NCBI RefSeq assembly: GCF_030813715.1
Contig: NZ_JAUSUZ010000001.1
Span: 7,918,501 to 7,982,500 of the forward strand
Length of the DNA: 64,000 bases
Direction: 5' to 3'
Source: Catenuloplanes indicus
GTDB taxonomy: Bacteria; Actinomycetota; Actinomycetes; Mycobacteriales; Micromonosporaceae
This document shows, piece after piece, positions 35,839 to 43,731 of the stretch (its first letter is position 1; every line of letters starts with the position of its first letter). Below the pieces are notes generated by a model. The model did not search any database. It worked only from the letters and a program-made list of their open reading frames with translations, and was not told the DNA's origin. The position numbers and the translations under genes were made by a program.

Positions 35839-38229
35839 CTAGAGCGACCAGTCGCGGATCTCCGGCATGTCCTCCAGGTGCTCGACCACGTAGGCCTCGT
35901 GCTCGGCGAGCTTGGCCGTGCACCAGTCCTTCAGGTCGGCCGCGCCGCGCGGCAGCCGCTTCGCGTTGTTGATCGCGTCGAGCACCAGGTGGTAGCGCGA
36001 GGCCCGGTTCCGTACCGTCATGTCGAACGGCGTGGTGGTGGTGCCCTCCTCGACGAAGCCGCGCACCCGGAACCGGTCCGCGTCCGGCCGGCCGTGGATC
36101 AGCTGGTGGATCGCGCCCGGGTAGCCGTGGAACGCGAAGATCACGTCGACCGTGTCGGTGAACAGCTCCGTGAACCGGGTCTCGCTCATGCCGTGCGGGT
36201 GGTCCTTCGGCCGGACCAGCGCCATCAGGTCGACCACGTTGACCACGCGCACGGAGAGCTGCGGCAGCCGCTCCTTGAGGATCTGCGCCGCGGCCACGGT
36301 CTCCATCGTCACCACGTCGCCCGCGCAGGCCAGCACGATGTCCGGTTCGCGGGTCTCGTCGTCGTTGCCGGCCCAGTCCCAGATGCCGGCGCCGCGGGCG
36401 CAGTGCTCGATCGCCTCGTCGATGCCCAGCCACTGCGGCTGCGGCTGCTTGTCGATCACGATCAGGTTGATGTACGACCGCGACCGCAGGCAGTGGTCGG
36501 CCACGCTGAGCAGCGTGTTCGCGTCCGGCGGCAGGTAGACCCGGGCGATGTCGCCGCGCTGGGTGAGCACCACCTGGATCAGGCCGGGCCCCTGGTGCGA
36601 GAAGCCGTTGTGGTCGTTGCGCCAGGCCGTGGAGGTGAGCAGCACGTTCAGGCTCGGTACCTTCGCCCGCCAGTCCAGCCGCCGCGACTCCTGCAGCCAC
36701 TTGCCGTGCTGCACGGTCTGCGACGCGGAGACCATCGCGAACGCCTCGTAGGTGGCGAACATGCCGTGCCGGCCGGTCAGGTTGTAGCCCTCCAGCCAGC
36801 CGTGACAGTTGTGCTCGGAGAGCACCTCCATCACCCGGCCGTCCCGGCTGATCGCGGTGTCGTGCTCGAACGTCTGCTCCATGAACCCGCGGTCGGACGC
36901 CTCGAAGACCGCGCCGAGCCGGTTGCTGTTCGTCTCGTCCGGGCAGAACAGCCGGAACCGGTCGTCGTTCGCCCGGTAGACGTCGCGCAGCAGTTCACCG
37001 AGTTTGCGGGTGGACTCGGCCTTCTCGGTGGCCGGCGCCTTCACGTCGATCGCGTAATCGCGGAAGTCCGGGATGTCCAGGTCCTTGGTGAGCAGGCCGC
37101 CGTTCGCGTGCGGGCTCGCGCTCATCCGCAGGTCGCCGGCCGGGTTCAGCGCGGTGACCAGCTCGGTCGGCCGGCCCTGGTCGTCGAAGAGCTCCTCCGG
37201 GCGGTACGAGCGCATCCACTCCTCGAGCAGCCGCAGGTGGTCCGGGTTCTCCCGGACGCCGGAGAGCGGCACCTGGTGCGCTCGCCAGGTACCGGTGACC
37301 TGCGTGCCGTCCACCTCGTCCGGGCCGGTCCAGCCCTTCGGCGTACGCATGATGATCAGTGGCCAGCGGGGACGGGAGCCGTCCCAGTCACCGCCGCGCG
37401 CGCTCTGCTGGATCGCGCGGATCCGGCCCCAGGCGTCGGCCAGCGCGGCCGCGAACCGCCGGTGCATGCCGGGCAGGTCCGCGCCGGAGACCTCGATGAC
37501 CTCGTAGCCGTGGCCCTCCAGCAGCGCGTGCACCTCCTGCGGGCTCTTCCGGGCCAGCACGGTAGGACCGGCGATCTTCGCGCCGTTGAGGTGCAGGATC
37601 GGCAGCACCGCGCCGTCCCGGGCCGGGTTGATGAACGAGATGCCCTTCCAGGAACCCTCCAGCGGACCGGTCTCCGCCTCGCCGTCGCCGACCACCGCGA
37701 TCGACAGCAGGTCCGGGTTGTCCATCACCGAGCCGAACGCGTGCACCAGCACGTACCCCAGCTCGCCGCCCTCGTGGATGGACCCGGGCGTGGTGACGGA
37801 GACGTGGCTCGGGATGCCGCCCGGCGCGGAGAACTGCCGGAACAGCCGGGTCATGCCCGGCTCGTCCTGGGACACCCTCGGGTAGATCTCGGAGTACGTG
37901 CCCTCCAGGTAACCGGCCGCGACCAGCGCCGGGCCGCCGTGCCCCGGGCCGGCCAGGTAGATCGCCTGCTGCCCGGTCCGCTGGATCAGCCGGGACACGT
38001 GCGCGTAGACGAACGACAGCCCGGGGCTGGTGCCCCAGTGCCCGAGCAGGCGTGGCTTGACGTGGGCGGCGGTCAGCGGCTCGCGCAGCAACGCGTTCGC
38101 CCGCAGGTAGATCTGGCCGACGGTCAGGTAGTTGTTCGCCCGCCACCAGGCGTCCAGGCTCGCGATCTCGTCGTCGCCGGGCTCGGCGAGCGTGTGCAGC
38201 AGGTTTTCGTCGACGGTGGTCACTGTCAC
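35839..38229 (-). CDS. xfp: Xylulose-5-phosphate/fructose-6-phosphate phosphoketolase
   Basis: The protein has about 796 residues. It cleaves xylulose-5-P (or fructose-6-P) with phosphate to acetyl-phosphate, using thiamine diphosphate. LGHWGTSPGLSF, YLAGPGHGGPA, EGGELGY and VVGDGEAETGPLE (TPP-binding GDG) are family signatures. GTG at 38229 is preferred because AGGGGG lies 7 nt before it; ATGs at 38244 and 38259 are in frame. Divergent from a MarR gene across a small gene and a clear operator. Confidence 0.93.
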   Translation of the reverse strand: MTVTTVDENLLHTLAEPGDDEIASLDAWWRANNYLTVGQIYLRANALLREPLTAAHVKPRLLGHWGTSPGLSFVYAHVSRLIQRTGQQAIYLAGPGHGGPALVAAGYLEGTYSEIYPRVSQDEPGMTRLFRQFSAPGGIPSHVSVTTPGSIHEGGELGYVLVHAFGSVMDNPDLLSIAVVGDGEAETGPLEGSWKGISFINPARDGAVLPILHLNGAKIAGPTVLARKSPQEVHALLEGHGYEVIEVSGADLPGMHRRFAAALADAWGRIRAIQQSARGGDWDGSRPRWPLIIMRTPKGWTGPDEVDGTQVTGTWRAHQVPLSGVRENPDHLRLLEEWMRSYRPEELFDDQGRPTELVTALNPAGDLRMSASPHANGGLLTKDLDIPDFRDYAIDVKAPATEKAESTRKLGELLRDVYRANDDRFRLFCPDETNSNRLGAVFEASDRGFMEQTFEHDTAISRDGRVMEVLSEHNCHGWLEGYNLTGRHGMFATYEAFAMVSASQTVQHGKWLQESRRLDWRAKVPSLNVLLTSTAWRNDHNGFSHQGPGLIQVVLTQRGDIARVYLPPDANTLLSVADHCLRSRSYINLIVIDKQPQPQWLGIDEAIEHCARGAGIWDWAGNDDETREPDIVLACAGDVVTMETVAAAQILKERLPQLSVRVVNVVDLMALVRPKDHPHGMSETRFTELFTDTVDVIFAFHGYPGAIHQLIHGRPDADRFRVRGFVEEGTTTTPFDMTVRNRASRYHLVLDAINNAKRLPRGAADLKDWCTAKLAEHEAYVVEHLEDMPEIRDWSL

Positions 38230-38328
38230 CGCGTACCCCCTCATGCGATCTCTATCCACGGATCAGCGTGCCGGATCGCGGCCGATCGCACAGGGGGACC
38301 CGGGCCCGCGGGCCAGGGCCGTTGGTCC

Positions 38329-38490
38329 CTACCGGGACGCCTGCCTGCGCGCCTCCAGGTGGCGCTTCCACTGGTCGCGCGCCTCCTGGGTGCATCCCTG
38401 CAGCGCGTCGCCGGAGACCGTGGCCGGACCGAAGACCTTGTAGAGCTGCCGCCAGACCCAGCCGCCCTCGTCCGGTGCCCGCTTCGCCAT
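38329..38490 (-). CDS. Small hypothetical protein (53 aa)
   Basis: The frame starts MAKRAPDEGGWVWRQLYKVFG and ends RQASR. A good GGGAGGG site precedes the ATG on the minus strand. The sequence is basic and Trp-containing, with no membrane span. It lies between xfp and the OhrR-like operator, so its promoter region overlaps that operator. The family is not recognised. Confidence 0.65.
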   Translation of the reverse strand: MAKRAPDEGGWVWRQLYKVFGPATVSGDALQGCTQEARDQWKRHLEARRQASR

Positions 38491-38507
38491 GGATCCCTCC
38501 CGAGCCG

Positions 38508-38534
38508 TTGGTGTGCAAATACTTTGTACACCAA
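38508..38534. promoter_or_regulatory. 27-bp palindromic operator for the MarR/OhrR regulator
   Basis: TTGGTGTGCAAA and TTTGTACACCAA flank a TAC centre, with 11 of 12 positions complementary. It lies in the 63-bp gap between the divergent small gene (start 38490) and the regulator (start 38554), and so could control both. Confidence 0.8.
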
Positions 38535-38541
38535 CTATCGG

Positions 38542-38547
38542 TACGAT
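38542..38547 (+). promoter_or_regulatory. Probable -10 (TACGAT) for the leaderless OhrR-like gene
   Basis: The hexamer ends 6 nt before the GTG at 38554 and follows the operator directly, a position where bound regulator would block transcription. Confidence 0.5.
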
Positions 38548-38553
38548 GGCACC

Positions 38554-38994
38554 GTGGCTGAGGACATACTCGCGCTGGAACGACAGGTCTGCTTCGCGCT
38601 CTCGGTGGCGTCCCGCACGGTCGTCGGTGTCTACCGCCCGCTGCTGGAGCCGATGGGCCTGACCCACCCGCAATACCTCGTCATGCTCGCGCTCTGGCAG
38701 TCCTCGCCGCTCTCCGTCACCGAGCTCAGCCGCCTGCTGCTGCTCGACCCGGGCACGCTGTCGCCGCTGCTCAAGCGCCTCGAGGCGGGTGGGCTGATCC
38801 GCCGCGAGCGGGACCCGGGCGACGAGCGCAGCCTCGCGGTCACGCTCACCGACGCCGGCCGGGCGCTGCGCGCGGAGGCGGAGAAGATCCCCGGCACCGT
38901 CATCGAGCGGCTCGGCCTTCCGCTCTCCGACCTGCAGGACCTGCACGCCGCGCTGACCACGGTGATCGCGGCGGCGTCCCGGCCGAACGGCTGA
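38554..38994 (+). CDS. MarR-family regulator, OhrR-like
   Basis: The protein has 146 residues. QVCFALSVASRTVVGVYRPLLE and LTHPQYLVMLALW follow the OhrR pattern, with C13 at the position of the reactive peroxide-sensing Cys. The winged helix is SVTELSRLLLLDPGTLSPLLKRLE with wing RRERDPGDERS. OhrR proteins are oxidised by organic hydroperoxides and release their operator. No ohr peroxidase gene is in the window, so its target may be elsewhere or the divergent genes. GTG start at 38554. Confidence 0.88.
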   Translation: MAEDILALERQVCFALSVASRTVVGVYRPLLEPMGLTHPQYLVMLALWQSSPLSVTELSRLLLLDPGTLSPLLKRLEAGGLIRRERDPGDERSLAVTLTDAGRALRAEAEKIPGTVIERLGLPLSDLQDLHAALTTVIAAASRPNG

Positions 38995-39064
38995 CAATTC
39001 GCCGAACAGGCCCGCTGGCAACCCGGGCGGCGTTCACTGGGACCCACGTCGCAGGGAGGTCGCC

Positions 39065-40603
39065 ATGCTCAACTACCCCACCGGCCCGGGTGACCTGGAC
39101 CGGATCGTCGCGGACGCACACGCGGTCGTCGAACGCCAGCTGCAGCACCTCGCGGCCGGCCGTGGCGACCGCCGGGTCCTGGCCGACCAGGTCTCCTACG
39201 AGCTGGCCCGGCAGACCGACGCGGAGGAGCGGGTGCTCTGCCCCGCGCTCGCCCGGACCGGCGCGGTCGCCGAGGCCCAGCACCTGCGCGACGAGAACAA
39301 GCGGCTCAAGGAGCTGCTGGTGGTGATCCAGCAGAGCGAGCCCGGCGACGAGGAGTTCGAGGAGGCGGTCGCCGAGCTGATCGACGACGTGCGCCAGCAC
39401 GCGGCCGAGGAAGAGGAGGAATACCTGCCGCAGCTGCGCGATCAGCTCGGCCCGGACCGCATGCCCGAGCTCGGCCGCGACTGGCTCGCCGCGATGCGCG
39501 CGGCACCGGCCCGCCCGCACCCGTACGGCCCGGCCGGTGCGCTCGCCCACCGGCTCACCGACCCGGCCACCGCGGCCGTCGACCGGCTCCGCGACCGCGT
39601 CTCCGGCCGCCGCGACATCCTCGCCACCGACCCGTCCGGCCTGCTCGACCGGCAGTCCCAGCGGCTGCTCGACGCGTTCGCGGCGCTGCACCCGGCGCCG
39701 CTGGAGACGCTCACCGTCGGCCGCGCCCGCCGCCGGCCCGGCCTGGCCGCCGCGGTCCGCGCGCTCACCCCCGGCTTCACGCCGGAGCCGGTCGGCGACG
39801 CCCGCACACTGCTGCTGCACGGCGGCCTCCCGGTCCGCGTCTACCACCCGTCCGGCGGGCCGGCCGAGCCGCTGCCGGTGATCCTCTGGGCGCACGGCGG
39901 CGGCTGGGTGCTGCCCGAGGCCGAGGAAGCCGACACGATATGCCGGGCACTGACGAATCGGACCGGCGCGATCGTCGCCTGCCCGGGCTACCGGCTGGCG
40001 CCGGAGGAGCCGTTCCCGGCCGCGTTCGAGGACATCCGCACCACGTACCACTGGCTGGAGACGCACTCCCGGTTCCTCGGCGCCGACCCGGCCCGGATCG
40101 CGCTGGCCGGTGAGTCCACCGGCGCGACCATGGCCGCCGCCACCGCGTGGAACCTGCGCCTCACCGACAGCACGATCCCGGCCGCGCTGCTGCTGGTCCA
40201 CCCGCTGACCACGCTCGCGCCGGCCGGCGACAGCATGACCACCGAGGCGGACGCGAAGCCGCTCACCCGGACCGCGCTTTCCTGGATGCTCACCCACGCG
40301 GTGCCGCCGTCCACCGCCGACGATCCCTGGCTCGACCTGCTCGGCCTGCCCCGGCAGTCGCTGACCGGCCTGCCGCCGACCCTGGTGATCACGGCGGAGC
40401 GGGACGTGCTGCGGGACCAGGGCGAGGCGTTCGGGCACCACCTCGCGCTGGCCGGCGTCCCGGTCACCACCACCCGGTACCAGGGCGTGCCGCACGGCTT
40501 CCTCGCCGCCGCGCCGGTGCTGGACACCGCACAGCGCGCGCTCGCGGAATGCGCCGCGCACCTCCGGCGCGCGTTCGCCGGCCTTCCGGCGAAGCCGTTC
40601 TGA
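39065..40603 (+). CDS. Hemerythrin-like domain fused to an HSL-type alpha/beta hydrolase
   Basis: The protein has 512 residues with two domains. Residues 8-130 resemble an HHE hemerythrin-like helical bundle with H19, H28, E54/E55, H73, H112 and E115/E116, though one usual His position (near residue 51) is not His. Residues 245-505 are a hormone-sensitive-lipase-type hydrolase: HGGGW oxyanion motif (277-281), GESTG with S351, D447 in ERDVLRD and H477 in PHGF. It therefore should be an active esterase/lipase. AGGGAGG precedes the ATG. The fusion is unusual and metal binding is uncertain. Confidence 0.85.
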   Translation: MLNYPTGPGDLDRIVADAHAVVERQLQHLAAGRGDRRVLADQVSYELARQTDAEERVLCPALARTGAVAEAQHLRDENKRLKELLVVIQQSEPGDEEFEEAVAELIDDVRQHAAEEEEEYLPQLRDQLGPDRMPELGRDWLAAMRAAPARPHPYGPAGALAHRLTDPATAAVDRLRDRVSGRRDILATDPSGLLDRQSQRLLDAFAALHPAPLETLTVGRARRRPGLAAAVRALTPGFTPEPVGDARTLLLHGGLPVRVYHPSGGPAEPLPVILWAHGGGWVLPEAEEADTICRALTNRTGAIVACPGYRLAPEEPFPAAFEDIRTTYHWLETHSRFLGADPARIALAGESTGATMAAATAWNLRLTDSTIPAALLLVHPLTTLAPAGDSMTTEADAKPLTRTALSWMLTHAVPPSTADDPWLDLLGLPRQSLTGLPPTLVITAERDVLRDQGEAFGHHLALAGVPVTTTRYQGVPHGFLAAAPVLDTAQRALAECAAHLRRAFAGLPAKPF

Positions 40604-40628
40604 TCTCGTTGATCTACCATGCCGAGCC

Positions 40629-41444
40629 GTGAGGACCGACCTGACGACGCTCTACCGCGAGGCGTCCGGCGCCGCGGGCGGCCGGTGGCACGTGCTGGTC
40701 ACCCGGTACGGCACGCCGGTGCTGGAGGAGGACGCGGACGCGGTGCTGCACGCGTACAGCGTGCAGAAGGTGGCCGTGGCGGTCGCCGTGCTGGACGCGG
40801 TGGACCGCGGCGTGTTCCCGCTCGACCACCGGATCGACGTACCGGCCGAGATCGTGCTTCCGGGCAGCGGCATCTACGCGCTGCAGACGGTCTGGGGCGA
40901 CCGGGTCACGATCGCGAACGCGCTGGCCGCGCTGCTGCTGGTCTCGGACAACACGGCGGTACGGCTGTGCGGGCAGCTGGTGCCGGCCTGCGAGATCAAC
41001 GAGATCCTGGCCGCGAAGGGCTTCGCGCACACCCGGGTCGAGCCGGTCGAGAACCCGCACCGGTTCTTCCTCGGCGTGACCACGCCGCGGGAGACGCACG
41101 ACCTGCTCACCCGTCTGGCGGCCGGCACGCTGCTGTCGCCGGCCAGCACCGAGTTCGTGCTCGGCGTGCTGCGCGCGCTCAGCGGCTACCACGACGGCGT
41201 ACGCCGGGTGATGTCCTCGCCGGAGCGGGCCCGGGTGGCCAGCAAGTACGGCGCGGACTGGCAGGACGGCCTCGCGTCCCGGCACGAGGCCGGCGTGATC
41301 TTCGACGGGGACGGCCGGCCCGCGGTGGTGTTCGCGCTGTTCGCGGACCGGCTCGGCGACGTGCTCAACTACGGCTCCACGCACCCGGCCGTGCAGGCGC
41401 ACGCGGTGCTCGGGCCGGCGCTGCTCAGGCTGGCGACGCCATAG
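40629..41444 (+). CDS. Class A beta-lactamase-fold serine hydrolase
   Basis: The protein has 271 residues. S44-V-Q-K47 is the SxxK motif, S106-D107-N108 the SDN loop and K206-Y207-G208 replaces the usual KTG. The ExxLN omega-loop motif is not seen and there is no signal peptide, so an intracellular peptidase or esterase-like role is more likely than antibiotic resistance. GTG at 40629. Its 3' end overlaps the convergent exonuclease gene by 20 nt. Confidence 0.85.
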   Translation: MRTDLTTLYREASGAAGGRWHVLVTRYGTPVLEEDADAVLHAYSVQKVAVAVAVLDAVDRGVFPLDHRIDVPAEIVLPGSGIYALQTVWGDRVTIANALAALLLVSDNTAVRLCGQLVPACEINEILAAKGFAHTRVEPVENPHRFFLGVTTPRETHDLLTRLAAGTLLSPASTEFVLGVLRALSGYHDGVRRVMSSPERARVASKYGADWQDGLASRHEAGVIFDGDGRPAVVFALFADRLGDVLNYGSTHPAVQAHAVLGPALLRLATP

Positions 41445-42366
41445 CGTCGACCAGGCGCTGGCACGGGCCGGTCAGGTTCCACTTCTCCGCCAGCGCGAAC
41501 AGCGCCTCCGCGTCGGCCGGCGCGGACGGCAGCGCGAACGCGGTGACCGGCAGCGGCACGTCGGTGGCGACCCGGACGACCGGCCCGGCGGCGCGCAGGT
41601 AGTCCCGGGCCGCGGCCAGCTTGGTGCGCAGACCGGCGGCGAACCCGGCGGCCGGGTCGTCCAGCGCGGTCAGGATGTCGTCCAGGCCGCCGTACCGCTC
41701 GACCAGCCGCGCCGCGGTCTTCTCGCCGACACCGGCCACGCCGGGCAGCCCGTCGCTGGGGTCGCCGCGCAGCGCCGCGAAGTCCGCGTACCGCTGGGGT
41801 GCCACGCCGTACTTCGCCCGGACCAGGGCCTCGTCCGCGTCCTCCAGCTTCGCCACGCCGCGGCCGCAGTAGAGCAGCCGGGTGCCGCGCGCGTCGTCGA
41901 CCAGCTGGAACAGGTCCCGGTCGCCGGACGCGACCTCGACCGGGCCGGGCTGGGTGACGGCCAGCGTGCCGAGCACGTCGTCCGCCTCGTAACCGTCCAC
42001 GCCGAACGCCGGGATGCCGACCGCGGCCAGCAGCTCCAGGATGATCGGGACCTGCGGCACCAGCGTGTCCGGCACCTCCTCGACGGCCGGTGCGACCGCG
42101 ACCCGGTGCGCCTTGTACGACGGGATCAGCGCGACCCGCCACTCCGGCCGCCAGGACGCGTCCAGCGCGCAGACCACCCGGTCCGGCCGGCGGGTGCGGA
42201 TCAACGTCGCGAGCATGTCGGTGAAGCCACGGACCGCGTTGACCGGGCTGCCGTCCGGTGCGCGGGCCGCCGACTCGGGAATGCCGAAGTAGGCGCGGAA
42301 GTACAGACTGGGCGCGTCGACGGCGAGCAGCGGTCGCTGGTTCACACCCGTCACACTAGCCGTCAT
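41425..42366 (-). CDS. 5'-3' exonuclease (FEN/PIN-like, PolA N-terminal homologue)
   Basis: The protein has 313 residues. AVDAPSLYFRAYFG opens the fold; GYEADDVLGTLA, VASGDRDLFQLVD and the helix-hairpin-helix GDPSDGLPGVAGVGEKTAARL are the metal and DNA-binding motifs of the PolA exonuclease domain. It would remove flaps or RNA primers, as stand-alone exonucleases in actinobacteria do. ATG at 42366. Upstream is a divergent gap with the polysaccharide operon. Confidence 0.93.
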   Translation of the reverse strand: MTASVTGVNQRPLLAVDAPSLYFRAYFGIPESAARAPDGSPVNAVRGFTDMLATLIRTRRPDRVVCALDASWRPEWRVALIPSYKAHRVAVAPAVEEVPDTLVPQVPIILELLAAVGIPAFGVDGYEADDVLGTLAVTQPGPVEVASGDRDLFQLVDDARGTRLLYCGRGVAKLEDADEALVRAKYGVAPQRYADFAALRGDPSDGLPGVAGVGEKTAARLVERYGGLDDILTALDDPAAGFAAGLRTKLAAARDYLRAAGPVVRVATDVPLPVTAFALPSAPADAEALFALAEKWNLTGPCQRLVDAMASPA

Positions 42367-42468
42367 GCGAAGGTAGTCCTCGGGAGCCACTGACTTACGG
42401 ACGGTGAACGTGCGCGAAAGCTTCTCACACAACGGCCCCCCGGTCTGTGCCGCACAAGCGCGCCGACC

Positions 42469-42474
42469 TATTGT
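42469..42474 (+). promoter_or_regulatory. Probable -10 (TATTGT) for the polysaccharide operon
   Basis: The hexamer ends 6 nt before the GTG at 42481 and no ribosome site is present, so the operon seems to start as a leaderless transcript. Confidence 0.5.
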
Positions 42475-42480
42475 CTCCGG

Positions 42481-43731
42481 GTGTCCCCGACTCCTACCTC
42501 TCGGGCCGCTACTGTGACTTCTGACAGCGCCGCCGAAGCCCCGCAGACCCCCCGACGGCCGCTGCGCGTCGGCATGATCGTCATCAGTCAGTACGAGTCG
42601 GACCCCCGCGTCCGCCGCCAGGCCGAGGCGCTGGTCGCGCGCGGTGACGAGGTGACCGTGCTGGCGCTGGAGGCCGAGGGCCGCCCCCGCGAGGACGTGG
42701 TCGAGGGCGTCCGGGTGATCCACCTGCCGGTGAAGAAGTACCGTGGCTCGTCCGCCAAGGCGTACCTCGGCCTCTACGGCTCGTTCGGCGCCCGCGCGAC
42801 CGCGTGGCTGACCCGCCACCCGCGCCGCTTCGACGTGCTGCAGGCCCACTCGATGCCGGAGGCGCTGGTCTTCGCGGGCATCGCGCAGCGGCTGGCCGGC
42901 GTGCCGCTGCTGCTCGACGTGCACGACCTGACCAGCAAGCTGTTCGCGGCGAAGTTCGAGGGCAAGAGCGCGATCATGTCCGGCGTGCGGCTCTCCGAGC
43001 GCGCCGCGCTGCGCTTCGCCACCGAGGTCATGACCGTGCACGAGCCGTACGCGGACCTGGTCCGTGCGGACACCAGGAAGCCGGTCTCGGTCGTGATGAA
43101 CTGCCCGGACGAGCGCCTGTTCGCGCCGCGCCCGGAGCCGCGCCGCTGGGACCCGGACGGCGAGGTGGTGTTCAGCTACCACGGCCTGATCGCGCCGCGG
43201 CACGGCCTGGTCAACGTGGTCAAGGCGCTCAAGGGCGTGCGCGAGACGCTGCCCGGCGCGCGGGTGCAGATAAGGGGTGGCGGCGACGGCATCGACGAGG
43301 TCGCGGCCACCGCGCGCGAGCTCGGCCTGGAGGACGCGGTCGACCTGCCGACCCGGCTCTACTCGATGACCGAGATCGTCGGCGAGCTGACCGACGTGCA
43401 CATCGGCCTGGTCCCCAGCATGCTCGACCAGTGGACCGAGGGCGTGCTCCCCACCAAGCTGCTGGAGTACTCCGCGCTCGGCGTCCCCTGCGTGACGTTC
43501 CGAAACCCGGTCATCGAGCGGTACTTCCCGGAGGACTCGGTCACCTACGTCGACCCGGCCACGCCGGAGACGCTGCGCGAGGCCATGATCGCGCTGGCCA
43601 AGGACCCGGACCGCGCACTGGAGCAGGCGGCCCGCGCCGGCAAGGTGATGGAGGGCCTGCGCTGGAGCGCGCAGAAGGAGATCTACTTCAGCGTGATCGA
43701 CCGGCTTGCGGCCCGGAAGAACCGTGGTTGA
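42481..43731 (+). CDS. Glycosyltransferase family 4
   Basis: The protein has 416 residues, a GT-B fold. The N-terminal LRVGMIVISQYESDPRVRRQA and the C-terminal EGVLPTKLLEYSALGVPCV (nucleotide-sugar EX7E-like region) are GT4 features. It should transfer a sugar from a nucleotide donor to the growing lipid-linked glycan on the cytoplasmic face. First gene of the operon; the next begins within its end (8-nt overlap). Confidence 0.9.
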   Translation: MSPTPTSRAATVTSDSAAEAPQTPRRPLRVGMIVISQYESDPRVRRQAEALVARGDEVTVLALEAEGRPREDVVEGVRVIHLPVKKYRGSSAKAYLGLYGSFGARATAWLTRHPRRFDVLQAHSMPEALVFAGIAQRLAGVPLLLDVHDLTSKLFAAKFEGKSAIMSGVRLSERAALRFATEVMTVHEPYADLVRADTRKPVSVVMNCPDERLFAPRPEPRRWDPDGEVVFSYHGLIAPRHGLVNVVKALKGVRETLPGARVQIRGGGDGIDEVAATARELGLEDAVDLPTRLYSMTEIVGELTDVHIGLVPSMLDQWTEGVLPTKLLEYSALGVPCVTFRNPVIERYFPEDSVTYVDPATPETLREAMIALAKDPDRALEQAARAGKVMEGLRWSAQKEIYFSVIDRLAARKNRG

